Positions 1 through 11,783 of a stretch of DNA of 30,164 nt are shown here, piece after piece. The position numbers were made by a program, and so were the translations under genes. Source of the DNA: Sperchopsis tessellata (lineage: Eukaryota; Arthropoda; Insecta; Coleoptera; Hydrophilidae); assembly GCA_033557685.1 (NCBI GenBank), contig JAWQRN010000406.1:1-30164 (forward strand), given 5' to 3'. Each line of letters opens with the position of its first letter. Within the stretch, counting starts at the first letter, position 1. The notes beneath the pieces were generated by a model. It had not been told where the DNA came from and did no database searches. It saw only the letters and a list, made by a program, of their open reading frames with translations.

Positions 1-299
1 ATTTGAATTCTGCATTTAATATATTGACTTGGCCGGTTTGCTCGATATTTGATTTATCAAATATTAAAATAACACATCCAGTGCCCATATTTCCGTTAGT
101 TAAATAAATCTCTTTAGAGATTTAATTTAATTTTAACATAGTTAACAATCGACCACCTATAGATAAACTGAACTAAAAAGAAATTAGGTATATAAAAAAT
201 TTGTTGAAAATATAAGAGTTGTATACTTTACCTAAGTATTATTAATACTGTATATTAATATCAAAATGTTTATGAAGGTAAAAATTAATATGAAATGTT

Positions 300-720
300 T
301 TATTAAATAAAATATGTAACATTTCGCTTCTTAATTTTTATGTATATTTTCTTTTTGGTCTAAAATTTTAATGTTGTCATAATCTACGTTGTGTTTAAAT
401 GTATGAATATGTTATGCTAGTGCATGCTATTTGGTTTTATGTCATTGTCTAATTTATGACCATTAATTCTCATTTTTAGTTTTGTGCTTGTTTGTCCAAT
501 ATATATATTTGAGCAATTAGAGCACGTTAATTTATATGCAACATTTTGAGCTAATTTTTTTACTTTATATTTTAAATGTTTACACAAATTATTGCTCTTA
601 TTGTCACAAGATAAAAAAGATGTACATATATTGTGGAGAAGAGAAATATTAATTTTCTCTGATTAGGAGTGTAACATGGATTTTAAATTACCAAATACAG
701 CAATGCCGAAACGCCTTCAC
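300..720 (-). pseudogene. GIY-YIG endonuclease remnant, probably from a Penelope-like element
   Basis: On the minus strand one frame is open from about 662 to 417 (82 codons). It encodes YKLTCSNCSNIYIGQTSTKL followed by KMRINGHK. The Y-K-x-T/x-C-xx-C...YIGQT pattern is the GIY-YIG nuclease start as found at the C-terminus of Penelope-like and some related retroelements, which use it to nick target DNA. After a TAG at 419-417 the same frame continues with an H-x-F...KF pattern, as expected downstream, but with another stop. Upstream of about 665 the frame has a stop and the similarity fades. No RT domain is visible next to it, so this is a 5'-truncated or decayed copy. Confidence 0.55.
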
Positions 721-1819
721 AATGACAACACATTGAAAATAGAAAATGTTTATCAAGAGAAACATAGCTTATTTATCGTAAGATAAAGGTGTTCGTCTGT
801 TTTTGTAATTAAATTAAATGGTAAAACAAAAAATGTGAAAAAACTGATTAGGATCTCGATTATTGTTAGATGCACGGGAAGGTAAGGTTAAATTTAAATA
901 TTTTTTTATAAAATTGATATACAGTGATATCTTTTAAGTTTGTTACAAACGTATAGAACCAAATCCATCCAAAACCTAAAAAAAACTTAACTTGCAATAT
1001 GTTGCAGTGGTTCAAGAAATCATATCACTTTTGAGATTACCGTCTGAGATCTTTTTAATGAAACATGAATGTTGCCTAGATATATTACTTTAAAAATAAT
1101 CGTTGAATAAATTGGTTGAAATTTTTACTTTTGAACGCGCAATAATAAACGCTATAATTAAAGAAATGCTTTTCATTTATTACACAAGTAAAGACAGCAA
1201 AATTTTAATCTAGTCTGTACGTTTGTGATAAAAGACAAAGCCACAAACATTAATTAATGTTGTCAATTAAGACACAGCTGCATATAGACGACGCTTTGTA
1301 ATACATTATTATATTATTAGAATGATTATAATGAATACACGTAAAAAACTCCAAAGAAAAATGATCCTATATCACTTGAAATATGCACTGGCAATGTTGC
1401 TGATGGATATATTAAATGATATAAGTTATTATTAAAATATTGAATCTAAAAGTTCACCTTGATACAGCGGACTGTTGGAATGACTGTTTGTTGATTAATA
1501 TTAACACTTTTTTTCTCTTAAAAATTTATTGACGGAAGTTTGATGGAGAAAATAGAAGATATCATTATGTCCCTAGCGCATATTTTGAGGACTACGTAGG
1601 TCAACTGAGTTGCATCTGTTGTTTTATTAATAGAAAAAATTTCTACAAAAGTTATTCCACATGACGGACGAGTGGTCCAGATATACGTTTCGCTTCGTCA
1701 GTGAACCTCCATTCTGCACTTTTTGAAACAATGTACAGCTCATTCCACTCACCGCTTTATTGATCTTAGATTTAAACTATTCGTATTCCAATAAAAGCTC
1801 ACTACAACTCACTAGTCAG

Positions 1820-1960
1820 CAGACTTGTAGAGCGGGGGGTCCTGGGGTGAGACCCAGCCCAGGTGATGGGATTTTGATGATTAGAGCAAGTCTATGATCT
1901 GGCCATCCTCCAGGAAGCAGTGAGTCCCGTGTATTCTAGGTGATTCAGCCCATGTGCACA
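1820..1960. repeat. GC-rich patch, possible SINE or other repeat fragment
   Basis: A locally GC-rich stretch includes ggtcctggggtgagaccca and several ag-rich motifs in an otherwise AT-rich region. It superficially recalls the box B part of tRNA-derived SINEs (GGTTCRA-type) but lacks a good match. No open frame is present. The flanks from about 840 to 2620 hold no gene that I can see. Confidence 0.2.
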
Positions 1961-2749
1961 TTATGTAATCTAATTTCAGTAGGAACACTGTATTCAATTT
2001 TTTTTTAGCAATAGCAGAGGAAATAGATTGACATTAAATAAACAAAGCCAGCAACATTGAAATATAGGATCGAATGAATTTTTAGGGGCGCAAACTTTTC
2101 AAGATTGTTTATTCAGCTTGTATACAAAAAGTTAGAATAACAATATAAATATCCATTAACCTGTTACAAGGCTGTCTTGGCATTTTTCCATATTATCATA
2201 TTTTATCCTGAAATTGTTTTACTTTAGTAGATAAGTAGCCAGTTTTCAAATAAAACTTCCTTATAATAGTATGATTCATCGAAAGTGAATGTAAGAGAGA
2301 GATTTCGTCATATGTGTTTTATATATTGTACTCGACAGATGTGCATTTGATTTGATAATTTTTTTGAAATACAACAATTTAATAGTTTATTTATTTTAAA
2401 TAACGATTTACCGTTCCAAGAAAAACGGGTTAAGAGTTTTTTGTAGTAATAAACAAATATTTTATTTGTATTGACAGTGGTCAAGAGTAAAATAACATAT
2501 TATGATCTCCCTTCAAAGTCAATATGAACCAAATGTTCAATGTGGAAGTAATGCTTGTAATCATTAGAATGTTCACAGAGATAGTGAGCACTAATCTAAT
2601 TTTACTTTATAGACAAAAATTGTATGTACATCATCAATAAACGTTTGCTCTTTAGACTGATTTTAAAAGTTTTGTATATTATATGTTTCACTTCGTTGCA
2701 TATTCCATTCTTGATTGTTCTGATTAATTATTATGGTTTTTGCGTTGAT

Positions 2750-3200
2750 ATAAGTGAAGATTTAACATTTGCCAATTTAAACGTACGATCACTTAATGAA
2801 AATAAATGATTTTAGATCTTCCTAGGTTTCTGAATACTATCATATTTTAGCTGTAAGCGAGACATGGCTCTCAAGAATTATGACTGTTGAGTTCGATAAC
2901 GTGGATGGTTCTACTATTATTCGTAATAATCTTGGTACAAGAGATGGGAGTGGCACTGTATGTTAAAAATACTCTTCAGTTTACTGTAAAAATCCCTTGT
3001 GTCAATATAGAGCAGGTATGGATTATTTTGTCCATTGTTGGAATCATACTTTTGACTATGTGTATGTCTCAGGCTATGTGTATATATTACTTTTTAACAT
3101 AATTCTAGGAGTCGATGTTACATATAATTGGATTGACAGACGTGGTATATTGTCTGGGTGATTTTAGCACATTCTCGAACTCATATTTGTGAAAAATATG
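2750..3200 (+). pseudogene. Non-LTR retrotransposon endonuclease (APE-type) remnant, CR1/jockey-like
   Basis: Scattered frames read LTFANLNVRSLNENK, then YHILAVSETWLS (VSETWL at 2853-2870), then GVALYVKNTLQFT with IEQVWIILSIVG, then VVYCLGDFS (from about 3142). Their order matches the apurinic-type endonuclease of CR1/jockey-like elements: an LNVRSL start, the catalytic SETWL glutamate, a GGGVALYV strand, EQLW and a GDFN motif. At least one frame shift and several stops show it is dead. The RT part of the same kind of element may be the fragment at 4620-4860. Confidence 0.7.
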
Positions 3201-3649
3201 CTGGTGTAAACAAATTTTTGCTTTTGTTTTTCGGTTTTAAAGAAAACGCGAATTTTCAAAATTTCGTAATTTCTATTATAGTCTATAACTTATTTAGTTG
3301 AAAAGCTATCTCTAATCTATAAAAATGTTATTTTTTTAATATAATCCTGTTAATTAAAGCTCCAATTTTCTAAATATTAAATAAAGCTATATTTTTTTAA
3401 ATGCAAATCACAGTTGTCCATGACTTCATTAAATAGAGTATTTTTTCTGATTCTATCAGTATATTTTGATGGGTACATTTCTACTAAAAATCTAGTAGTT
3501 AATAGACAATTTGATATTTTAAAAATGTTTAGCATGCTGTGGTAGAGTGCAGAAATGATATCCACAATATAATACTACTTTCTATCAAACAATTAAATTT
3601 AAATAAAAAAACAAATAAATTATCTAACATGTTCACATTACTTTCCACT

Positions 3650-4140
3650 TGCTACACAATTCACATCCTGTTAAAAGTAGAGTTGAGTGACTTTACATTC
3701 AATGCCATATTGTCTATTATATATTTCAATTTTTTTCAAAAATCTCCAGATATTTGTCTACATTTAAATTTCCGACGTAGATGTAATAAACAATTTGGTT
3801 ATCTAAGAACACAGATCATACATTAAACCTATTACTTCCCTGCACTTCTCTGTGATTTTCATCAAATCACCAGTGCTGGTTATGCCTGTTGAAAATTCCA
3901 TTCCGTCAGTCCATATAATACGCCTATAAAAGTTGTCGACATTTCGTACCTTATCTGGATACCAGTTTTAAAATTGTAATCTCCCTGGATAATTTTCTGC
4001 TAACAATCGATGAACTTTTTGAGTTTTATAGGTTTTAAATTTGTGCTTTCTCAATATGCATGATGTTCAAGGAATGCCAATTTCATGTTGAGTTCTTCAA
4101 CGTGAACTATTGCAATCAGCAGTTACACTTCCGATAACAT
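3650..4140 (-). pseudogene. Mariner/Tc1-superfamily transposase remnant
   Basis: On the minus strand a frame reads ILRKHKFKTYKTQKVHRL, then AENYPGRLQF-stop-NWYPDK, then RRIIWTDG, where D would be the first catalytic aspartate. Further on, after a frame change, come NLNVDKYLEIFE and QLYF-stop-QD, matching the second catalytic block (YFQQDGA-type). Order and spacing fit the IS630-Tc1-mariner transposases common in insects with a KHKFHPYK-type helix region. Stops and shifts make it non-functional. It lies between two non-LTR pieces of opposite orientation, so it may have inserted into that element. Confidence 0.65.
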
Positions 4141-4619
4141 TCATACTGTCCACATTATTATTTTTGTTGTAGCCTTAAGCATATAGTTTATCTAAGGTCC
4201 GTAGTATATCAGATGGTCTTCAAGTTTTTTGAAAATGTTTGCATTAAATGATCGGCTATTTGGTTATTTACGAAAATATATCTCAGCTGTGTCTTCAGGA
4301 TTCTAGCTAGCTTTTAACTTTGCATTTTTAATAAATTCAATAAAAAAATCAGATAGTATAAATTAGTTCAATCATTAGTATTGAAACTATTTAAATATGT
4401 CAGTAATTATTAATTGGAAAAAATGACTAAATGCTAATAAAGGAAATAAATTTCGATTTTACTGAAATACTATTAGAATTGTTCCCATCGAAGTATATCC
4501 AGATAGAATCAGTACAAAAATCATTAAGATTTTAAAACTTGTACCCCTAATTAAAAAATTGAGTGCGCTATTTGTATAGCTTTAATAAACATATTCAAAT
4601 AACAACAAAAAACAAAGTA

Positions 4620-4860
4620 AAATTTTGTCTGAGTTCGAGAATTAGTCATCAGTTTCTTTTTACTGATATAATTACTAAAATACCCACTACAGACTTCGAA
4701 ATTGAACCACCTTTACAGGACGTCGCTAAGATAGTATCTAAAATAAAGATAAACGCTGTCCGTGGCAATGAACTTAATGTAACATTAAATTCTGTTGCCC
4801 TTTTATCTAACTTTTCATTTCACACATCATAAAGTTTGTACTTGAATTCGATTACCTAAA
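4620..4860 (+). pseudogene. Non-LTR reverse transcriptase N-terminal fragment
   Basis: The frame at 4563-4832 contains IEPPLQDVAKIVSKIKINAV followed by RGNELNVTL. This resembles the opening of CR1/jockey-type RT domains (xxEEVxKxIxxIKSNAVGxDGIxxxxLK). The catalytic YADD block is absent and the frame ends in stops right after. It may be the downstream part of the element whose endonuclease remnant lies at 2750-3200, separated by the inserted transposase fragment. Confidence 0.5.
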
Positions 4861-5820
4861 ACGAATAAACATTCTACATATGGTACCTACCACCCATAAA
4901 CATTCTACCTATATCATTTAAGAAGTTTAAGAGATGCATGTAGTTTCAACTTAGAGATTATCTTCAAAAAATTTTAATTTTTCCAGGTATACAATCGAAT
5001 TTAAAGCATAACACAGTTGATTAACTGCACTAAAAAAAGACAAAGAACAGCATAACAGCAGCAAAGGCTAAGGCACAAAATGCTGCTATCTTTTTTATCA
5101 TATATTTGTCTTTTAGAAAGCGCAGTTAACTTGGTCTCCAGTTTTTTTTTTATGAGAAAGATGTCAGCAGGTTAAAGTATATGATGACATTTCTTAATTG
5201 TTATTAGTGTTATTCAGATCAACAGAAACAACAGCCGTGTTGTGATTCTTTATGGAAAATGAGACAGAAAACATAATACTAGTTGTTACCTAATGTGTTA
5301 TTAAGGGAAGTATGCGCCCTCAAAAATGTAGTTTTAAAATGGTTTCATTTAAAAATATAATTAATTTTTTACTTTTTTTAACTTCCTGCGCTCTTACTTT
5401 TGAACAAAATATGACTCTAATTTCCATTACTTTTCATTTGTTGTCGAGTCGATGCACTTTAATGTTGCTTTTGTTTATGTTTTAATGTTTTCCGTCGAAG
5501 ACAGGTCCGGATTTTTACGTATAATACTTTCGTTTCATTTGAAGAAGCACCTACGAAATGACAAAGAGACAAGAATCATCATCATTGTCCTCTGGATAAA
5601 ACATTTGTTTAAAGTTGCTTTGCCCCGAAGCACCGTCACATTCATATTTATAAATTATTTCTGTCACTGCCTTGAAATGTTTCGTTTTTCATATTTTGGG
5701 TAAGTCGTTGTACTATATACTTCAGCAAGCTTTACCTCTGTTGAAATTTCGGAGAAAACAATCTCCACTAGATAACACTTCTTCTTTTCCTCTAAGACTT
5801 TTGTGTAACAAAGTAATATT

Positions 5821-6555
5821 TTAGCAGTTTCTATAATAAATCGTGTATGCATCATTATATACTGATTCTTCGTTAATTTCGATTACACATACATACATCC
5901 TGTCCACTAAGTACTTTAAGTAATTTTTGAGTAGAGAATTTGAATGCCTTGTTCGTAAGTGTTGTCCGTTTTGGAGAACAGTCGGGCATTTCTTCTGAAA
6001 TACTTGCAGCATCTCTTCTGCCTTGAGCACAGAAGATCTATTGAGTGGCTGAAATAGACTTCAGACGTTGAATTTTGTAAAATTTGGTTCTTTTCTTCGA
6101 TTTTGAACTACAATTTTCAAAAATTTTCGCCCTCACCCGGAACTAGTGGTTTGTGCATTAACATCAATATCTGCCCCTATTAATATAATTTCGCTTTCTA
6201 ACCATTTACAATTTTGTTTTAAAAATCGATCAATTTTCCTATAGTATTTTTTCCATTTATCTTTTAATTGTAAGCAAAATAATGTATTTTTTTCAATGAT
6301 GGACCCCTTGTTTTTATCACTGTATCTTATTAAATTCAGATTAAAAATAGTCGTCTTCTTTTTAGCAATTAGCTTTTTTGCACCTAAAGAGCGAATAAGA
6401 TCTTCCTCAAGATCTTCTATGAGGTTCCTATAAATAAAATAACTCGTCCGTCCGCAACTCGCCGCAGTTAACTTTTGTATAACACAAAACTGGACTAAAC
6501 ACTTAATATTAGGAAAAAATTGAAGAATCCTTTTGATACCCTTTTTTAAGTCTGT
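5821..6555 (-). pseudogene. Unassigned 245-codon coding fossil, probably mobile-element derived
   Basis: One minus-strand frame runs from after a TGA at 6558-6556 to a TAA at 5823-5821 with only two internal stops (TGA at 6135-6133 and 6063-6061) and no frame shift. The first 140 codons are fully open but lack an ATG near the start. The product is basic and helix-rich: LIEDLEEDLIRSLGAKKLIA, DKWKKYYRKIDRFLKQNCKW, then LESEI. The layout (a charged helix, a W-K-K-x-x-R-x-x-RFLK...WLES block, then a GR-x-x-x-F and basic stretch) reminds me of anonymous repeat-encoded proteins in arthropod genomes, but I cannot name the family. No host gene context is present. Confidence 0.45.
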
Positions 6556-6599
6556 TCAAATATTGGTATACTTTTGATTTTCTATACATTTTTAAGGTG

Positions 6600-8190
6600 T
6601 TTTCAAATATCTACTAGAATATATTAATATGTAATGTCATATATAAATGTATTCTTTATTCAAATGAGAGTATGTACCTTGACTTAAATTCTCCGTTTCA
6701 CAAACATAACGTCTCAGAAATATGTTTAAATTAGCACTCACAAAACAACGCTGCAACTTCCAGGATATATCTATAAGTAATATGGGACGGGATGATGTTG
6801 CCTTTTCATGAAATGTTTATCTCTCTACCTGAAGATAATGGTCAATATTAACTTATCTGGATGCTTTGGTCGTTTAGGAAATTCGTTTAGACCGTTTTTA
6901 CGTAAAATTTTGTAACTTGATTTGCGCCGCCTAGTGCGCGCTTCTTCCATGTCAGCCCTTGCCTATATAATGATCCAACCGAGTCCGAATCAGTATGTTG
7001 AGCAAAGTCTTTGAAGTACCATCACTCGTCTATACATGGAGGTATATTGATGTTAATCTGTTTTGTCCGCTAGGTGAAGTCACCAATAACCTTTCTACAT
7101 AAACGTGACCTTTTTACTACATTATTGTATGTAGTTCATTTGGTTTATTTTTTTACAACTAATTGATATGGGTTTTTTTCAAGATAGATGGTCTTATCTT
7201 CATGCCTATTAATTTATTGAGTAGGTGTTTGTGCAAAAAAACGTATTTTCCGTGGAGTTTAAAGTATAAATCATCTTTAGTAAACACAAGTGTGTTGAAA
7301 TGGATTATTTACTTCTAAATGTGGGTTTTAAATCAAGTTTTTAATCATTACTGGTTTACAGGTATCCCAAATTTAGTTCTATACATGGGAATCTGGCGCA
7401 ATGTAAAATATAGGGGTATGTCAAACTTGTGTATTCTTACAAAACAACATTAATCTATCGACAAAAATGATATATATTCCGTTTTTATTTAAAAAAATCA
7501 ATAAAAACTGAAACGTTACAACTATATAATTCTTTAAACACGTTTAAAGAGCAATTTTTTGTGTTACATCTACATGTGCTAAAATTAATAATAGAAAATA
7601 ATTTATAAGAAGCAATAAAAATGTTGCTACTGAAATTAACCGTATTATATCAACTTTATGAAATACTGAAGACCAAGGAAGATCGTTATGTATTGAAAAA
7701 TATATACTAGAGTATGTTCAACTTGGAAGAACAAAGAGTTTGTTGTATTAATATTAGTTTAATATAAGTATGTATATCTCAAGTACCTTATCGCAACTTT
7801 AGCTAGTTTTAAAATAAATTTATTTATTATAATGATATCGTAAGAAAGGCTGGTTTAAATTCGGTATTTTTGGGTACTTTTATACACTACAATATTCCAA
7901 TAGCAAAAATGATATATATTCATTGTTTCTTCACATTACACTACGAAAACTTGTGTAGCTGATGATTAACTTTGGCGAATGATTTAAACATAAAAGTTTA
8001 TAAGGCATCAATCTGACTTCTAGAGTTAAAATGCGACGACAAGAAAGTTTACTTTTAGTTGACATTTATTTGTAAGAAACTCCATCTTAGTTATAAGTTT
8101 GACATGTGATTTCTAAATAAATTAGTGAAACATTGCAGCAAATCCTAAGAACCTCAAGGGATTCACCCTTATTGTTATCATCAAAACCAG
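6600..8190. other. No gene seen apart from a promoter-like pair
   Basis: This is AT-rich sequence with no supportable reading frame. The only notable item is the TATA/initiator pair at 6964-6994. Confidence 0.6.
6964..6994 (+). promoter_or_regulatory. TATA box plus TCAGT initiator, core promoter-like
   Basis: TATATAA begins at 6964 and an arthropod-type initiator TCAGT lies at 6990-6994, with its A at 6992. This puts the TATA box at about -28, the standard spacing. The local stretch is richer in GC than its surroundings. No open frame follows, so it may belong to a mobile element (for example a solo LTR) or be chance. Confidence 0.35.
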
Positions 8191-8194
8191 AAGG

Positions 8195-8320
8195 GTCGTG
8201 TTTGAAAAAGGACAAAATCAATGTCTGGACCCATCTGTTCCCTATAGAATTGGGCAGGTAATACATAAAATTTAGTTGTACATGATACACCAAAGGTGCT
8301 TCGTGAGCCATTTGTTTACT
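8195..8320 (-). repeat. Dispersed repeat, copy 1 (inverted relative to copy at 10.8 kb)
   Basis: Read on the minus strand, this stretch aligns with the plus strand at 10820-10925. The shared core is TTACCT(G/A)CCCAATT...GAACA(G/A)ATGGGTC followed by AGACATT, and similarity extends some 30 nt before it (TGTATC...ATTTTA). The open frame at 8087-8311 on this strand has no recognisable domain and is probably part of the repeat. Confidence 0.5.
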
Positions 8321-9641
8321 TCTCTATCATTTTCGAAGTGAGAAAATGCCATATGTGCGCTTTTTTGCGATTCCCCCTTGCAAAAGAAACGTGATATCAG
8401 AGAATGTGACGTTAGTGAAATAATGGCCTCCCGGCAAATACATGGAGTCGTGTCAGTTTATATCTATTTTTATTGTAAATATATTAACCATGGAAGGATT
8501 TCACGTCAGTTTTAGTTATTTGGAATGGTGTAAAATCGAACAAAGCTTCATGTCTGACAATATTAAAGTTACATTCCTGAGTGATATACACGTACAATAT
8601 TATAGGATACGATGATTAGATACTGTAGTGTTACGACATAGATTTGTATTAAACAGAATTAAAAGAAAAGTATGCCATCGTAAACATATCGAAAGTAATT
8701 GAATTCAGGAAAAATTAAAAAAAGTATACAAAAGAAACTTGTTCTACAATAACATCCACGAAAGCAAAAATTTGCTTAAACAAATTTTACTGAAAAAGTA
8801 TTAGAAATGGAACCATAAAAGTAAGCAACAGTTACTGTGTTTTACATTTAAGAAACAGCTTTATTTAATAGTTCGAAAAGTTAATTATAAAAGTGAGTGT
8901 GCCACTCTTCTCAAAAAATTGTCGAAAGTTTGTATAGAATTTTAGATAGCTATGCAAATAAAGAAGTTTTAGATCATAATATAAATAAGAGAAAAGTAAC
9001 AGCAAAATTTTGTCTGCGCTAGTAAATTTTTCTTGGAAAATGACCTTGAGAATGTACCATCAGTTTCCCCTTACTACTACACTTACTGAGGTGTCCTATG
9101 CGGATATTAGTATTGGACCAACATGTACACCAGTTGCTTTAAATGTTCTGAAAGATATTCAATGGAGTTAAGTCTGCATAGATCATCCACGTTTATTACT
9201 CGACCACAATGTGCGTATCTATAGCACGCGCATTAATAAATGTAGAGGGAGGTATTTTATTCTGACCCATGGGCCACAATTGCATACCTAGCTACGACAT
9301 ACCCCTCTACTTAATAGCCATTTAGACGGTCCTTGCATTTTGTCATAATAGAATTTTCCAACTATACTATTCAAAGTGGGGTGTCGCTGCGAAGGTCAAG
9401 TTTGCTGATATGTTAGTTAGACATGACAAAATTTCTTGCGATTAAATGATCCCAAAAACAAGAATTTATGGAAATAAGAGTAAAAGACATGGGAGACATT
9501 TCGTAATGTTTCTCTTGACAGAAAATAATATTATGGATGAAAACATATAAAAACAGTTCGTTTTTGCTTGTACTTTGGTGCAACAGAAACCACTGAAGAG
9601 AAAAATAAATGAACTGGCTATGAACACCCTTAGAAGCGTAT

Positions 9642-9938
9642 GCAGTAAAAGACGAACTAATAAGGTTAAAAATTCAAGTGTTGAATGAATCTGCTGTGAT
9701 AGATAGTGTGACGGGTAGCATGGAGAAGGGTTTGTTGCACTGGTCTGGGCATTTGTACTAGATATGTAGGTGTGGCGGTAGTGGTGTATCTAGGCCTAGG
9801 ACAAAATAGATAGATGGTGTTAGTGAGATTATAGGTAATAGATAAATTAGAAGTAGAGGAAATGAAAGGGCATGTATGACAAGGTGCATGGAGTTAGTAG
9901 AAGCTAAAAAGATTCGCCGGAAAATGAATAAGGCTTAA
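9642..9938 (+). pseudogene. C-terminal tail of a non-LTR retrotransposon ORF2
   Basis: A single plus frame with three stops encodes IQVLNESAVIDSV, MEKGLLHWSGHLY, GVSRPRTK-stop-IDGVSEI and MELVEAKKIRRKMNKA. It parallels the region after the RT domain in RTE/CR1-type elements, whose hallmark is LRWxGHVxRM...GRPRKxWxDGV...A...R. The frame ends in TAA at 9936-9938. The RT domain itself was not recognised upstream; 8.3-9.6 kb is AT-rich with no frame that I can support. Confidence 0.6.
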
Positions 9939-10029
9939 TTATAGGAATGCCCACTGCAAAAGAAATTAGCAAGGCAGTGGCTTATTCTTAGTAGTTCTTA
10001 TTTCATCAAACTACTAATAATGGGATTTA

Positions 10030-10460
10030 TTACAATAGTACTGTGGTCTGATGAGACCCAACTATAAGAGTTTTGAATAAACCTAGGTTCGACATTTAGG
10101 CTAGTATTTTAACCATCAGTTGAAGTTTTATATGATCGTTTAAATGTAGAAGGATACATTTTCTCAATAATAGACTTCATGAAATGGTCCTAGGCAATCC
10201 ACTTCATATGTGATAATGCATGACGTACCAGCATGATGGTACACGCGTTATTGAAGGCAAGTAACTACATGGCCAAATCTTATTTTTCCTGATACTGAAC
10301 GTGAAGAACCTATTGAATGTCCTCCAAGCTTTGCAGAAATGGATGTTTACCTTTGGGGCTATTTAAAGCAACTGTTGTACAGTTTTAAATTGAATACTCG
10401 TGAATAATTACTTGAAAATCCATTAAATGTTTCAATTTTCGTCGGTATCGCGCATTTATC
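10030..10460 (+). pseudogene. Tc1/mariner-type transposase remnant
   Basis: Plus-strand frames read VLWSDETQ near the start (first catalytic aspartate), YQHDGT further on (second catalytic block) and EEPIECPPSFAEMDVYLWGY followed by LKQLLYSF near the end, matching the P-x-x-SPDLxxxDFxLWGYLK end of these transposases. Stops and frame shifts are frequent. The order and about 400-nt span fit the catalytic core only; the DNA-binding N-terminus and terminal repeats are not evident. Confidence 0.55.
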
Positions 10461-10819
10461 GAGTCCTAGGAACATATTCTGAGCATCTGTTTAATTTCAG
10501 CAGTTTTGTTTTGTTTTTTCTACGGTGAAGTAATATTTAGATTGGGAACGTATTATGATACTAATAATAAACTTTTCTATTCGACAAGTAGTTTGTAAAC
10601 CTATGACTCCATACTTAAACTAAAGCAGTGCAAAATAAACATTTATTTGTTGGAGTTTTTATTCAAAATCAAATATTTTTTTTTAATAATGAATAAGTGT
10701 ATGTATATGTGAAGTTTTTTTTTAAAGTGAATATCCACATAATATTTCGTAAACTTTTATGTCTTATAAGAAACACACACTTGGCAAATTTCTCACACAA
10801 GAAATGTGAATACCAAGTA

Positions 10820-10925
10820 AATAATCTATGAACTTCTTTCCGTGTTTAGTGTATCTTACATTTTACGTGTTACCTACCCAATTTCACTAGAGAACAAATG
10901 GGTCTAGACATTTTATTTATTGTGT
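10820..10925 (+). repeat. Dispersed repeat, copy 2
   Basis: This is the plus-strand partner of the repeat at 8195-8320. Beyond 10925 the two copies diverge. The adjoining stretch to 11115 is comparatively GC-rich and has an open minus-strand frame with no recognisable domain, so the element may extend there. Confidence 0.5.
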
Positions 10926-11688
10926 TCCCTGGAAATGGGAACCTGGCAGGAGTCTCTAGAGGAGGATTCAAACTCCAATCAATCCCCCCACCTTCTATAG
11001 ATAGGATAGTTAAATTAATGTGATGTCGAATTTCAGGGGATTTATTTGCATAGTTTGTATTCGACATTCGAACTGTGCGCACCAGTTCTATACATTTAGA
11101 TAAATCTAAATCCAATTGTCAGTCCTAACGACTACTATTTAGTTTGCAAGTCTCAAGGAACTTGTCCGTTTAATGTTTTCCAATTCACCATCACCCTATC
11201 TAGTAAATTTATCTAATAAAATATCTTCTGTTTTCCGCAAACACATATTTATTTTCCTCGCTGAACAATTTTAAGGTGAAGGTCTTTGCATATAAATTGA
11301 CTTGTGCTACAACTGCTTATCCAAAACCTTAAATACACATCATAGATAAACACTTTTTTCGTATGAATATATAAACAAACTTTTTAAATACACCTGCAAT
11401 TTATAAAATAAATACGGAGTAAAATCATTAAAGAAATAATTTACGACATTCTCTACGGTACATCAAACATGGAGTAGACCTCCACCAAGCTTGTAGGAGA
11501 ATAAAAAATTCGTGTGAAATATATCTATAACACCGAACTTTACAGGAAGTTATCCAAATAGAAAAGTGTCCTTATTGTCTGAATAAACATGACGATGTTT
11601 TACGTTTACCTCCCACATGGAATCCAATTATCGGGAAATGGCATGTCAGGCGAAAAAATGCAACTCCAACATAACGCACTCGAATTCA

Positions 11689-11783
11689 CCAATCAGGACG
11701 TGCTCTATTACCAAACGCACCAATCACAATGCAGGACAGAGTCAGCGAGCATATATATAGTCCACCACTTGACCAATTGCAGT
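11689..11783 (+). promoter_or_regulatory. Two CCAAT boxes, TATA box and initiator-like site without a gene
   Basis: CCAAT occurs at 11689-11693 and 11720-11724, a TATATATAG box starts at 11752, and GCAGT with its A at 11781 sits 27-29 bp downstream. This is a textbook order for a Pol II promoter and recalls replication-dependent histone or mobile-element promoters. The sequence after it has no start codon or frame that I can assign, and a foldback element begins at 11875. It may be a promoter relic. Confidence 0.35.

Noticed and set aside
3377..3826. Overlapping short frames on both strands
   Set aside because: No recognisable domain of their own; the upper part overlaps the transposase remnant on the minus strand.
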